Assembly: GCF_947495255.1 (NCBI RefSeq)
Contig: NZ_CANLYI010000002.1
Span: 124,001-188,000 of the forward strand
Origin: an uncultured Winogradskyella sp.
GTDB lineage: Bacteria; Bacteroidota; Bacteroidia; Flavobacteriales; Flavobacteriaceae
Direction of reading: 5' to 3'
Length of the DNA: 64,000 bases
The notes under the pieces were generated by a model. The model made no database searches. It saw only the letters and a program-made list of their open reading frames with translations, and was not told the origin of the DNA. A program made the position numbers and the translations under genes. How positions within the stretch are numbered: the stretch's first letter is position 1; each line of letters begins with the position of its first letter. This document shows, one piece after another, positions 17,787 to 27,474 of the stretch.

Positions 17787-18925
17787 TATTGAATAGAATC
17801 TGTTGTTGAATTGTTACGATTTACACTTTTAACATGCATACCAGCATAGGCACCAGGAACTGGTTTTCTTAATATAATTGTTCCATTTGGCACTTCTTTC
17901 AAAATCACTTTTTCATTTGAAAAATGAGCCGGTTTAACAGAAATTACATCTAACAAACTATCATTAATTACATATATCTCTTGACTATCTAACAATAAGT
18001 TTCTGTCAATTTCAATTGCATTTTCAATTTTTTCAGCATTTAAATTAGCTTCAAGGTACATGCCTTCTTTTAAATCTCGATGTTTTACTTCTATGTAAAC
18101 CGTAATTGTTTGTGTTGTTGGGTCAATACTTCCATTAATACGAGAAACCACGCCTTCATAAACCTTAGTTTTATCTAAACTTATGAGACTTACACTTTCC
18201 CCTTCTCTTAAAATATCAGCAAAAGATTTACTAATTGCTACTTCCATCTCATAAACAGATGGGTTAATGAACTCTCCTAGTTTTTGACCGTTTCTAACTA
18301 AAGTTCCTTCTGTTACTAGTGCTTCTGTTAAGATACCCGAAAATGGTGCTGTAATTCTATATTTAGTTAATCGCTGTTCTAAGTTTTTTACGTTGTAATA
18401 TGCACTAACGATGCCACGACCAGTAATAAAATAGTTCTCTTTCTCTCCTGAAATCTCTGGAAGTTTAGGTGTGCTTTTATTAATATCAAACCCATTTAAA
18501 TACGCTTGCCATTTAGGGTATACTTCAGAAAAATCTAATCGTAAATCTGGCATAATAGCGGCAATACTATTGTACAAGCTACTTTTTGCAGATTGCACAC
18601 TTGCATAATATTCTGAAGCATCTAAACGTATTAGTGTTTCACCTTTATTAAATTTTTGGCCTGGTTTAAATAATTTAGAACCCGTTTTGAAGATTCCTTG
18701 TACCTCAGAGTACAATTCTACACGTTGCTTAGAAGTTAAATTTCCATTTGCAGAAATAACAACTGGTATTATTCCGTTTTTAACTGTATCAACGAGAACA
18801 GTTTTTACCACTTTAGGTACAACGGGTTTCGGTTTGTGCTTATTATCAATTAAATAATTAGCAAAAATAAAAGCGCCTACAATAAATGCGACGCCTAAAA
18901 TAGATAATATGATTTTTCTTAACAT
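17786..18925 (-). CDS. RND periplasmic adaptor (HlyD/MFP family)
   Basis: An adaptor of 379 residues from ATG 18925. The longer frame to 18949 lacks the N-terminal anchor as its first segment. The membrane anchor IILSILGVAFIVGAFIFANY is followed by a barrel-sandwich/lipoyl domain (GNLTSKQRVELYSEVQG, KFNKGETLIRLDASEY), a short helical hairpin, and ITAPFSGIL followed by beta-barrel strands. It links the RND pump to TolC. It is the first gene of the operon; TAAATTTG at 18947-18954 (minus strand) could be its -7 element, without a clear -33 box. Confidence 0.92.
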   Translation of the reverse strand: MLRKIILSILGVAFIVGAFIFANYLIDNKHKPKPVVPKVVKTVLVDTVKNGIIPVVISANGNLTSKQRVELYSEVQGIFKTGSKLFKPGQKFNKGETLIRLDASEYYASVQSAKSSLYNSIAAIMPDLRLDFSEVYPKWQAYLNGFDINKSTPKLPEISGEKENYFITGRGIVSAYYNVKNLEQRLTKYRITAPFSGILTEALVTEGTLVRNGQKLGEFINPSVYEMEVAISKSFADILREGESVSLISLDKTKVYEGVVSRINGSIDPTTQTITVYIEVKHRDLKEGMYLEANLNAEKIENAIEIDRNLLLDSQEIYVINDSLLDVISVKPAHFSNEKVILKEVPNGTIILRKPVPGAYAGMHVKSVNRNNSTTDSIQ

Positions 18926-18994
18926 AATGATATGGTCGGTAAATTGCAAATTTACCCATATACTAAAGCTAAGACGTTAAAAAAAACTTAATTA

Positions 18995-20905
18995 TTAGCT
19001 TGAAATCTCATCTAAATCAAATTGTACAGACTCCCAATCTGTCATTAATTTTTCTAAAGATTTTTTCTTTGCTTGATAAGCATCAAAAAACTTAGGGTCA
19101 GATGCTGTTTTATCATAGTCTGTTGCCAGCTTAACATCATCTGCTTTTATATCTTTTTCTAATTGATTAATTTTAGATTCAATATTGCTAAGTTTATTAT
19201 TTAAAGACTTTAATTTCTTTTGATCTTCGTAACTCTGTTTATTGTTTTCTTTAGGTTTGTTAGCAATAACAGTTCTTTTTTCAGCTTCTCTTAAATTTTC
19301 AAGATTACGTTGATCCAAATAAAAATCAATATCCCCTAAATACTCCTTAATGTTTTGATCCTTAAATTCGTACACCGTATCTGTTAATCCTTGAAGAAAA
19401 TCTCTATCGTGAGAAACTAAAATTAAAGTCCCCTCAAATTTCTTTAATGCTTCTTTTAGAACATTCTTAGACTTTATATCTAAGTGATTAGTTGGCTCAT
19501 CCATTATCAAAACATTTAGCGGTTGCAATAACAACTTTGCTAAAGCCAAACGGTTTCGTTCACCACCAGAAAGTACTCTAACATACTTCTCAGCTTCCTC
19601 ACCTCTAAATAAAAATGACCCTAAAATATCTCTAACCTTACTTCTATTAGTTTCATTAGCCGCATCAATCATTGTATCTAAAACGGTTTTGTTACCATCT
19701 AAATACTCTGCTTGGTTTTGAGCGAAATAACCAATTTGAACATTATGTCCTAAATTTAGTTTTCCCTCATGCTCTAGTTCTCCAACTATAATTTTGGCTA
19801 AAGTTGATTTCCCTTGACCATTCTGCCCAACAAAAGCCGTTTTAATCTCTCTTGGCACAGATAAATTTACATTATGCAACACTTGTAAATCTCCGTAGCT
19901 TTTTGAAACGTCCTCAATTTCTACCACAACTTTCCCTGGCGTTACAGATACCGGAAAATTTAAAGACATTACACTATTATCATCTTCATCTACTTCAATT
20001 CTATCAATCTTATCTAATTTTTTAATTAGCGATTGAGCCATTGTAGCTTTAGAAGCTTTAGCTCTAAATTTTTCAATTAATTTTTCAGTTTGTTGAATTT
20101 GCTTCTCCTGATTTTTTTGAGCAGCTAATTGCTGAATCTTCATTTCCTTTCGCAAAGCTAAAAATTGCGTATATGGCTTACTGTAATCATAGATTCTACC
20201 TAATGATATTTCAATAGTTCTATTGGTTACATTATCTAAAAACATCTTATCGTGAGACACAATAACAACTGCTCCATTATAACCTTTTAAGAAATTCTCT
20301 AACCAAATAATAGATTCAATATCTAAGTGGTTTGTTGGCTCATCTAAAAGTAATAAATCGTTATTTTGAAGTAAAAGCTTTGCTAATTCAATTCGCATTC
20401 GCCAACCACCAGAAAACGTATCGGTAAGCTTATCAAAATCTTCACGCTTAAAACCTAAACCCTGAAGAATCTTCTCCGTTTCACCTTGATAATTATAACC
20501 TCCTAATATTTCGTATTGATGCTGAATATCATTCAAATCTACCATTAACTGATGATAGGCTTCACTTTCGTAATCTGTACGCTCTGCTAATTGGATATTT
20601 ATTTCTTCAAGTTGTGCTTCACATTTTTTAATTTCCTTAAATGCCTGATACGACTCTTCTAAAACCGTTTTTCCTAAATCGAAATCAATATCTTGTTTTA
20701 AAAACCCAATTTTCATATCCTTATCAGCAGCAATTTGACCTGTATCAGCTTCTTGCTCTTTAGATAAGATCCGAAGCATAGTAGATTTACCTGCTCCGTT
20801 TTTACCAATTAAACCTATACGATCACCAGGACCAAGTTTAAAAGTAATTTCTTCAAAAAGATATTCTCCTTGAAATGATATAGAAAGATTATGGATATTT
20901 AACAT
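18995..20905 (-). CDS. ABC-F family ATP-binding protein
   Basis: A 636-residue soluble protein with two ABC domains and no membrane segments. Domain 1 has Walker A GLIGKNGAGKST, signature FSGGWRMRIELAKLLL and LLLDEPTNHLD. Domain 2 has FVGQNGQGKSTLAK, LSGGERNRLALAKLLL and LIMDEPTNHLD. The charged linker (KNQEKQIQQTEKLIEKFRAK) and the C-terminal coiled coil (about 555-625) are ABC-F features. ABC-F proteins act on the ribosome in translation control or antibiotic protection; this one resembles the housekeeping YheS/Uup-like group. It is divergent from the DUF983 gene. Confidence 0.93.
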   Translation of the reverse strand: MLNIHNLSISFQGEYLFEEITFKLGPGDRIGLIGKNGAGKSTMLRILSKEQEADTGQIAADKDMKIGFLKQDIDFDLGKTVLEESYQAFKEIKKCEAQLEEINIQLAERTDYESEAYHQLMVDLNDIQHQYEILGGYNYQGETEKILQGLGFKREDFDKLTDTFSGGWRMRIELAKLLLQNNDLLLLDEPTNHLDIESIIWLENFLKGYNGAVVIVSHDKMFLDNVTNRTIEISLGRIYDYSKPYTQFLALRKEMKIQQLAAQKNQEKQIQQTEKLIEKFRAKASKATMAQSLIKKLDKIDRIEVDEDDNSVMSLNFPVSVTPGKVVVEIEDVSKSYGDLQVLHNVNLSVPREIKTAFVGQNGQGKSTLAKIIVGELEHEGKLNLGHNVQIGYFAQNQAEYLDGNKTVLDTMIDAANETNRSKVRDILGSFLFRGEEAEKYVRVLSGGERNRLALAKLLLQPLNVLIMDEPTNHLDIKSKNVLKEALKKFEGTLILVSHDRDFLQGLTDTVYEFKDQNIKEYLGDIDFYLDQRNLENLREAEKRTVIANKPKENNKQSYEDQKKLKSLNNKLSNIESKINQLEKDIKADDVKLATDYDKTASDPKFFDAYQAKKKSLEKLMTDWESVQFDLDEISS

Positions 20906-20972
20906 AAGTGATTTGAATAATACAATTGATTTTTTGAGTCACAATTGTTACAATGCGTTAACTATAAAATTT

Positions 20973-20980
20973 TATCTTTG
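20973..20980 (+). promoter_or_regulatory. -7 element of the DUF983 gene
   Basis: TATCTTTG is an exact TAnnTTTG match. A TTG at 20945-20947 lies 25 bases upstream, longer than the usual spacing. It predicts transcription starting near 20987, about 32 bases before the ATG. Confidence 0.4.
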
Positions 20981-21018
20981 CATTGTCTTAAAAAACGCAA
21001 AAGTAAAGGTTTTTAGTT

Positions 21019-21402
21019 ATGATTAGAAAAGGAATGAAACTTTATAGTATTCTTTTTGGCGTATGCCCAAAATGTCACCAAGAATCTATGTACGTTAATA
21101 AAAACCCTTATGTACTTTCTGAGACTGTAAAAATGCACGAAAAGTGTTCTCATTGTAATACAAAATACCAGATAGAACCTTCATTTTTCTACGGATCTAT
21201 GTATGTAAGTTATGCGGTTGGTATTGCTTTTGCTGTAGCTGCTTTTATTATTAGCTATAATATTTTAGAATCTACTTTAACGACTGCATTTATAGCCATT
21301 GTAGCAACCTTAATTTGTTTTTTCCCAGTAATTATGAGGCTCTCTCGTAATATTTGGATTAATATTTTTATGAGTTATGATAAGACGCTAGTAAAAAAGT
21401 AA
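21019..21402 (+). CDS. DUF983 family membrane protein
   Basis: A 127-residue protein. Two CxxC pairs (VCPKCHQES, CSHCNTKY) form a likely zinc ribbon, followed by the conserved PSFFYGSMYVSYAVG and two hydrophobic helices (about 62-85 and 90-107). This layout is the DUF983 family, a cytoplasmic zinc ribbon joined to a two-helix membrane hairpin of unknown function. It is a lone plus-strand gene among minus-strand genes with its own promoter element. Confidence 0.88.
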   Translation: MIRKGMKLYSILFGVCPKCHQESMYVNKNPYVLSETVKMHEKCSHCNTKYQIEPSFFYGSMYVSYAVGIAFAVAAFIISYNILESTLTTAFIAIVATLICFFPVIMRLSRNIWINIFMSYDKTLVKK

Positions 21403-21447
21403 GCACTTATCATAATTAACAATTATAGAATTAACAACTAGGCTTTA

Positions 21448-22488
21448 TTAAAACCTTTGTACATCAATTTCATTATCTAAGAATTCATTGTTTTCAATTA
21501 ACCTAAAGAGTTTTTTAGCCGCATAAGGGGCAATCATTACACCTCTTGAGCCCAAACCATTAAGGATATGTATATTCTTAAATTCTGAATGTGTGCCAAC
21601 AACTGGTCGCCTGTCTACAACTGTAGGTCTAACAGCTGCAACATGATCTACAACTTCTACATCACAATTAATAAAGGTCTTTAATTTTGAAAGTAATTCG
21701 TTTTTACCTTCTTCTGTAGTAACTTTAGTCTTGTCCTTCCAATTGTAAGTTGAACCTACAATATATAAGTCATCACCAAGTGGAATAACAAACACGGAAG
21801 ATTTTATAGCAAAGTCAATCTTTAAGTTTGGTGCTTTTACGGTTAGTACTTCACCTTTTGTTCCATTTATTGGGACTTCTTTAAAGAATGGATTTTGTTT
21901 CACCCCAAAACCTTCTGCAAACACAATGTGCTTAGCACGTAAGTTTTCGTATGTAATTCCCTTCTCGTTATTCTCTAATTGGTCATAAATAAAGTCAACT
22001 TCAAACAAGCTATTATTCCCTTTCAAAAACTTTTTATAGTTAGATATTAGTGTTTCTGTATCAATTCTGCCAGCTCCTAAAACTTCACCAAAACCAAAAG
22101 AAGCTTCTATACAATCATTAGAATTTTTAATCAATTTATCAGAAAGAAAGGATTCTATATTTGGTTTATCCATGGCATTAAACCACAAATTTTGCTCTTC
22201 TATTGAAGCAAAACGCCTCTGAATTTTAAGTTTATAATCAACTTTGATGTTAAGTTCTTTTTCAATTTTAGCATAATGTGGTAATGCTATATCCAATTGC
22301 TCTTTAGCTTTCCATACTGCAGAGAAACGTTTTAAAATAACAGGATTATATAAACCTGCCGCTACTAATGATGACTTCTGTGAGTTATTATCAAACACCA
22401 CAAAACTCTTGTTATTAGCTCGTAATTCCTCGCAAAAAGCAATACTTGCTAATCCACAACCTACTATGATATAATCAACTTCTTTCAT
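21448..22488 (-). CDS. FAD-dependent oxidoreductase (DAO family)
   Basis: A 346-residue flavoprotein. The N-terminal dinucleotide-binding VDYIIVGCGLASIAFCEELR and a ribose-binding acidic end of strand 2 (FVVFDN) are visible. The C-terminal GLGSRGVMIAPYAAKKL is the second FAD-contacting motif of D-amino-acid oxidase/glycine oxidase-like enzymes. Such enzymes oxidise amines or amino acids; the substrate is not determinable. It is a single gene: 42 bases separate it from the convergent DUF983 gene, and a possible -7 box (TACTTTTG, 22501-22494) lies just upstream. Confidence 0.85.
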   Translation of the reverse strand: MKEVDYIIVGCGLASIAFCEELRANNKSFVVFDNNSQKSSLVAAGLYNPVILKRFSAVWKAKEQLDIALPHYAKIEKELNIKVDYKLKIQRRFASIEEQNLWFNAMDKPNIESFLSDKLIKNSNDCIEASFGFGEVLGAGRIDTETLISNYKKFLKGNNSLFEVDFIYDQLENNEKGITYENLRAKHIVFAEGFGVKQNPFFKEVPINGTKGEVLTVKAPNLKIDFAIKSSVFVIPLGDDLYIVGSTYNWKDKTKVTTEEGKNELLSKLKTFINCDVEVVDHVAAVRPTVVDRRPVVGTHSEFKNIHILNGLGSRGVMIAPYAAKKLFRLIENNEFLDNEIDVQRF

Positions 22489-22598
22489 AATAACAAAAGT
22501 AAAAAAGTATAATTGATAAACCGTTTCTTTAGTTATACATTATGAAGTTAAAATCACCTTCACTACTCGCTATTTTTTAGTTTTAGGAATAAAAAAAA

Positions 22599-22623
22599 CG
22601 CTCACTTAAAAGTGAGCGTTTTT
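22599..22623 (-). terminator. Terminator after gldN
   Basis: A perfect 9-bp stem (CGCTCACTT / AAGTGAGCG) with a 2-base loop, flanked by an A-run (22591-22598) and a T-run (22619-22623). It can stop transcription from either side and closes the gldKLMN operon. Confidence 0.88.
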
Positions 22624-22643
22624 ATAAATTATGTTGTAGCCAA

Positions 22644-23555
22644 TTAGTAGCTCCACATATCTTGTTCAAAATTTCTAATTTTGTCTTTGATACGCTCAGA
22701 TTCTAAAAGTTGCATTAATGCATTTTCAGCAACATATTCTTTTACTTCTCTATCACCATAAACATTTTCTTCTTTATAGATAACAGAACTAAAACGTCTA
22801 CTATTCAATAAATGATCGAATGAAAGTGGTACTGCACTATTCTTATTATTGAATGCTTTAGCTTCATGAAGAATATCTCTTACTTCTGGAAAAAATACCC
22901 AAAATAATCCGATAGGTTCTTTATTAGCTTCATCATCAGAATCAATAAAGTTAACATCTGGTGCAGCAGGTGCGATTGCTAAAATACGATACTTTAATTC
23001 ACCTTGACGTTTGTCAAAATACCATAATCCTTTTACTAAATAAGAATTAATATCAGCTGCTCCTATCTCACGACGAATTACATATTCTTCTGGCACTTGA
23101 GATGTATCTGAAACTCCTTCAGCATTCATCCACTCAATACCTTCATCAGTAATAAACTCAGTTTTTAAAGAAGGCGCTAAGTCTTCCATGGTACGCTCCT
23201 CTGTAAAATATGCATCAGCATACACCTTTGGAATCGTTCCATCTTGAATATTAGACATCAAAACTTTAAATAATGATTTTCTATCATCCCCTAAGTTATC
23301 TTCAATAGGAAAATATAAAGGGAAATTAGCACGTTCGTCTAAGACAATCTTTTCCCAAGTCATTTTAGAAAATAAGATATCTCTATCACCAACATATCCA
23401 TATTCTAAAGGCTTATCGTTATCTAGAAGTAACTGCGCTTCAGTTTTCATACCAATCTCTTCTGGTATTTTCGCATTTAGGATATTAGCCTGAGCGAACA
23501 TTGTGTTTGCAGCTAAAACTCCTATTCCTATACATAAAAAGCTTTTTAAATTCAT
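22644..23555 (-). CDS. gldN: Gliding motility / type IX secretion protein GldN
   Basis: A 303-residue periplasmic protein with a signal peptide (FLCIGIGVLAANTMFAQA) and the GldN/PorN features: the domain-opening ADAYFTEERTMEDLAP, VIRREIGAADINSYLVKG and WVFFPEVRDILHEAKAFN. GldN/PorN binds GldK/PorK to form the periplasmic ring of the type IX secretion system that drives gliding and surface-protein export. It is the last gene of the operon, 67 bases after gldM and followed by a strong terminator. Confidence 0.95.
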   Translation of the reverse strand: MNLKSFLCIGIGVLAANTMFAQANILNAKIPEEIGMKTEAQLLLDNDKPLEYGYVGDRDILFSKMTWEKIVLDERANFPLYFPIEDNLGDDRKSLFKVLMSNIQDGTIPKVYADAYFTEERTMEDLAPSLKTEFITDEGIEWMNAEGVSDTSQVPEEYVIRREIGAADINSYLVKGLWYFDKRQGELKYRILAIAPAAPDVNFIDSDDEANKEPIGLFWVFFPEVRDILHEAKAFNNKNSAVPLSFDHLLNSRRFSSVIYKEENVYGDREVKEYVAENALMQLLESERIKDKIRNFEQDMWSY

Positions 23556-23622
23556 CTTATTTTTTATTATAATTTGGGATTTTCTTTAAATGATAACGTT
23601 TGCTATCATAATTAATTATCGA

Positions 23623-25194
23623 TTAGTTTGTTACTTCAACAGCTATTGGAGAAACACCTTTTAATCTATAACTACTATTTCCTTGTATTTTAGCAGTGAT
23701 ACCAAAAATTGTAACCACATCACCTTTTTTAGCTCTCTTAATTGCTGATTTTGCTTGACTATTCATCTTTGTACCAGAAACTAAAACTGTAGGTTGACCA
23801 GGAACTTTAATTTTAAATGATGTTACGTTAATTGGTAAATCGAATACAAAATCATCCAACTTAGCACCAACAGTACCAATTTCTAAATTACGTTTTGGTA
23901 ATTTAACAATACCGTCCTTACCAGAAATTGTACCTGTAGGCTTAGGAATATCTTTAATTCTAAACGTCTTTTTATCATTTGCTGAAGAACCATCGTCTAA
24001 AGTAGCAGAAACATTAATAGTAACTTCTCTACCAGAACCAGGATTCATAACATACTTTCCTTTACCTGCTGGCTTAAGACCAGCACCAGTAGCTCTCACT
24101 TTATTATCAGGTACACCTGCAAAAGAAATTGTCATTGGGTTAGCAACACCACGATAAACTACGTTCATCTTATCTGCAGAAATTGTAGCAGAATTAGGTC
24201 TTGGCACAACAACATAGTTACCAATAATAGGAATATCTAAAGGCTTACCGTCTTCAATAAATGTAAATTTACCTTCAACTTGGTGCTCACCAACATTACC
24301 TACATTAAAGTCTAACTTTGCAGCTCCAGTAGAATCAATAGCGTTTGTTAGATCAATTTCTTGACCTTGAACGTTTAGCTTAGTAGGTGTAACATTAGCA
24401 TATTTACCTAATACTACTCTACCTTGAAACTTCTCTCCTGCAAAGAATGCAGATTTATCAGCTAAGATAATTGCTTTATAGTTTTTTAATGATACTGCTT
24501 CAGTAACTAAGTTTCCTAAGAAACCATTGTACATATTAGTTTCTGTTGCTTTAACATCATTTTGCATTGCAGTTAACTTTGTGTAAGATGCAATAGCCGG
24601 GAAACCTTGGAAATGGTAATCTAACCAGTTCTTTTTTGCTCCTTCACTATCTGTAATTGGATCTAAGCTAAAACGCTTTTCAAAACTCTCAATTACTTTA
24701 GACCATTTTACGTCGTCACCAACAATTTTCTTGATATCAGCTTTATACTTTTCGATTGCTGCTACAATTGCATCTCCTCTTTTAGTATATCGATCACCTG
24801 TAAACCAAAGTTCATCAAGCTTATCGCCTTTATCCATTTCTTCATAAGGTAACTCACCATTTTCTTCTCTAACGTATCCTCCTTTTTTTACAATATCTTC
24901 CTCTTTAACAGTTTCAATAAACTTATAAAATTCATCAGATATTTTACTGATTTGTTGTGCTTTACTTGCTACTACAGCAAATTCTTGCGGCTTCTCTTCA
25001 GCTTTTTTCTCTAATTGAGAAAGTATTCCTTCGTTTGAAGTTGCAGCTAATTCGTTAGCGCTATCAAACTTAGTGTTCATTAAACCAAATGCAGATAATA
25101 CTTCTTTTGACATGGTCATTGCAATCATTGCAATGAATACCAAATACATTAGGTTAATCATTTTTTGCCTTGCGGACTGTTTTCCTCCTGCCAT
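23623..25194 (-). CDS. gldM: Gliding motility / type IX secretion motor protein GldM
   Basis: A 523-residue protein starting MAGGKQSARQKMINLMYLVFIAMIA, the conserved GldM N-terminus with its single membrane helix (about 13-33). It is followed by a helical domain and four Ig-like periplasmic domains (YKAIILADKSAFFAGEKFQG, PRPNSATISADKMNVVYRG and others). With GldL it forms the rotary, proton-driven motor of the T9SS and gliding apparatus. Length and domain order are normal. Confidence 0.96.
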   Translation of the reverse strand: MAGGKQSARQKMINLMYLVFIAMIAMTMSKEVLSAFGLMNTKFDSANELAATSNEGILSQLEKKAEEKPQEFAVVASKAQQISKISDEFYKFIETVKEEDIVKKGGYVREENGELPYEEMDKGDKLDELWFTGDRYTKRGDAIVAAIEKYKADIKKIVGDDVKWSKVIESFEKRFSLDPITDSEGAKKNWLDYHFQGFPAIASYTKLTAMQNDVKATETNMYNGFLGNLVTEAVSLKNYKAIILADKSAFFAGEKFQGRVVLGKYANVTPTKLNVQGQEIDLTNAIDSTGAAKLDFNVGNVGEHQVEGKFTFIEDGKPLDIPIIGNYVVVPRPNSATISADKMNVVYRGVANPMTISFAGVPDNKVRATGAGLKPAGKGKYVMNPGSGREVTINVSATLDDGSSANDKKTFRIKDIPKPTGTISGKDGIVKLPKRNLEIGTVGAKLDDFVFDLPINVTSFKIKVPGQPTVLVSGTKMNSQAKSAIKRAKKGDVVTIFGITAKIQGNSSYRLKGVSPIAVEVTN

Positions 25195-25246
25195 TTCTAA
25201 CTAGTTTTAATTTTGAATTAATTAATTAAATCGATTATAAAACCAA

Positions 25247-25882
25247 TTAGTTTTTATTCATTGCAGTTAACATACCACCATATACACCATTTAAAGATGA
25301 AAGATTAGATGCTAAAGATTGCATTTGCTCTTTTAATTTAGTAGCATTTTCTACTGCTTCTTCGTTAATTGCCGCTTGTCTGTTTGCACTATCAACCTGT
25401 ACTTTATAAAGACTATTTAAAGACTCCATTTGTGCGGCTGCCAATGACATTTCTTCACTGTATTTCTTTTGAGCTGCCATAGAATCTACTGTCGGAGAGA
25501 TTCCTTTTGCTGCACCTTCAAAGTTTTTAATACTATCACCTAAGCTTGCCATAAGCGCACCATCAATTTTAGCATCTTTTAATAAGTTGTCTAATTTTTT
25601 AGATAATAAACCTTCAGCATCTTTAGGCTCTTCTAATTGTTTCTTCTTACCTCCTAAAGACTGACCTCCTGCTAATTCAGGATATACTAATGACCAATCT
25701 AAGTCATCTCCTTGCTTTTCAAAAGCTGAGATTGTAAATACTATTGCTTCAACAATCATTCCTAATGTAAGGATAAGAGATCCATAAGGCCAGTGTTGGA
25801 TTTTAAATAATGCTCCAATAATTACAATTGCAGCTCCAAGTCCGTAGACCATATTCATTGTTGATAATTTCTTTTGTGCCAT
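25247..25882 (-). CDS. gldL: Gliding motility / type IX secretion motor protein GldL
   Basis: A 211-residue protein with two N-terminal membrane helices (MVYGLGAAIVIIGALFKI; GSLILTLGMIVEAIVFTISA) and the conserved HWPYG between them. The second helix contains the glutamate (MIVEAIVF) implicated in proton coupling. The cytoplasmic C-terminal half is helical. It pairs with GldM as the inner-membrane motor and lies between gldK and gldM. Confidence 0.96.
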   Translation of the reverse strand: MAQKKLSTMNMVYGLGAAIVIIGALFKIQHWPYGSLILTLGMIVEAIVFTISAFEKQGDDLDWSLVYPELAGGQSLGGKKKQLEEPKDAEGLLSKKLDNLLKDAKIDGALMASLGDSIKNFEGAAKGISPTVDSMAAQKKYSEEMSLAAAQMESLNSLYKVQVDSANRQAAINEEAVENATKLKEQMQSLASNLSSLNGVYGGMLTAMNKN

Positions 25883-25962
25883 GATTTTAAATTTTAGTTT
25901 TTTAATTGAGTTTGGTTGTTTGACTCAATTAGGGATTAATATAAAGTTTAAGTTAAGTTTAA

Positions 25963-27315
25963 TTAATTTGTAGCTGTATTGTTAGTTACTTCAGTTCCCA
26001 TATAATCTTGAACTGTTCTAAATCCAATATAACTTCTTGCAGAATCTGCATATTCGTAATCTCTAGAACTTACTTGTAAGAAGTAAGCAACATCTTTCCA
26101 AGAACCTCCTCTTACAACTTTACGTGCATTGTTAGGATCATTTACATTTGGATTGATTGATGATGCATATTCATAAGATGCAGGATCATAAGAACCATTT
26201 ACCCATTCTGATACGTTACCAGCCATGTTATATAAGTTGAAATCATTAGGATCATAAGCATCAGCCTCTACAGTATATAAAGCTTGATCAGCAGCATAAT
26301 CTCCACGTAATGGCTTAAAGTTAGCCATAAAACAACCTCTATCGTTTTTAGTGTAAGGTCCACCCCAAGGATATGAAGCACCTTGTAATCCACCACGAGC
26401 AGCATATTCCCACTCAGCTTCAGATGGTAATCTATAAGAGTTCACAGCGTGTACGCCTCTTTTCTTTCTATCTGCGTTATGGTATAATGTTCTCCATTGA
26501 CAAAATGCTTGTGCTTGTTTCCAAGACACACCTACTACTGGATATGCTCCATAAGCATCATGCCAGAAATAATCATTATGCATTGGTTCATTATAAGAGT
26601 ATGCGAAATCTCTAATCCAAGCTGTTGTATCTGGATACACTTCTACTTCTTGTTGTACAATAACTTCAGATCTTTTTAAACCTCTGTTTTTTGCCGCTTT
26701 TTGGATATCCATGTATGTATATTGAAACTTAAATTGTTTCACATCCCAAGTACGTTGTCCATTATAAGACTCTTCTATAGGTAAATACATACCGTCCATT
26801 ACCTCAGCATACAATTCATCTGGATAATCATCTGTGTTTAGAACTAATTCTGCATCATGATTAATCTTTCTTTGCTCATTACCATAGGTATTTTGCATGT
26901 AGCTTTCGTAAGCGTTAAGATCTTCTGGGTTTGCATCTTTATAAGCAAACTCTCCAATATCTCCACTACCAGGTGTTTTTCCTTCTAAGTCAGCCATCTC
27001 AGCTAATTTTAATCTTAAAATAGAATCTCTTACCCATTCTACAAATTGACGGTACTCGCTATTTGTAATTTCTGTTTCATCCATATAAAATGCACGAACA
27101 GTGGCTGTTCTTGTTGGTGCATCTTGCACACCAGCTAAATCATCATCTGATTTTCCCATAATAAAAGCTCCACCAGGAACAAGTGTCATTCCGTAGGGCT
27201 TTTCTGGGTGCCAGGCTTTGCCTTTAACTCCTACCAATTGGCCACGGTCTCCAGAATTACAACTGGCTACCAAAACTAGTACTGTGGTTAGTAAAATAAA
27301 CTTCTTAATATTCAT
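25963..27315 (-). CDS. gldK: Gliding motility / type IX secretion lipoprotein GldK
   Basis: A 450-residue lipoprotein (lipobox LVASC, Cys19) with a formylglycine-generating-enzyme-like sulfatase-modifying fold (MTLVPGGAFIMGKSDDD, FYMDETEITNSEYRQF, YRLPSEAEWEYAARGG, NMAGNVSEWVNGSYD, VVRGGSWKD). GldK/PorK uses this fold structurally in the outer-membrane-associated ring with GldN. It is first in the gldKLMN operon, with a candidate promoter at 27358-27388 and an arginase-fold gene upstream. Confidence 0.96.
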   Translation of the reverse strand: MNIKKFILLTTVLVLVASCNSGDRGQLVGVKGKAWHPEKPYGMTLVPGGAFIMGKSDDDLAGVQDAPTRTATVRAFYMDETEITNSEYRQFVEWVRDSILRLKLAEMADLEGKTPGSGDIGEFAYKDANPEDLNAYESYMQNTYGNEQRKINHDAELVLNTDDYPDELYAEVMDGMYLPIEESYNGQRTWDVKQFKFQYTYMDIQKAAKNRGLKRSEVIVQQEVEVYPDTTAWIRDFAYSYNEPMHNDYFWHDAYGAYPVVGVSWKQAQAFCQWRTLYHNADRKKRGVHAVNSYRLPSEAEWEYAARGGLQGASYPWGGPYTKNDRGCFMANFKPLRGDYAADQALYTVEADAYDPNDFNLYNMAGNVSEWVNGSYDPASYEYASSINPNVNDPNNARKVVRGGSWKDVAYFLQVSSRDYEYADSARSYIGFRTVQDYMGTEVTNNTATN

Positions 27316-27357
27316 AGTAACTCGAGGTTAAATTAGTCATTATTATTTTTGAGGTCG

Positions 27358-27388
27358 TAAACATATTTATATATTTTCGAATAAACAA
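27358..27388 (-). promoter_or_regulatory. Candidate promoter of gldKLMN
   Basis: TTG (27388-27386), a 20-base spacer and TATGTTTA (27365-27358) on the minus strand fit TTG-N20-TAnnTTTG with one mismatch in the last base. The expected start near 27350 leaves a leader of about 35 bases before gldK. Confidence 0.4.
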
Positions 27389-27474
27389 CTTTTTTTGCAT
27401 TTTTTTTGCATTTCATCCCTAAAATAAGCATTTCGTCGACTAAAAAAACGTAAAAATCCGACAAAGTGCACAAT

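Noticed and set aside
26373..26679. Plus-strand frames inside gldK
   Set aside because: Antisense shadows of the conserved sulfatase-like fold of gldK.
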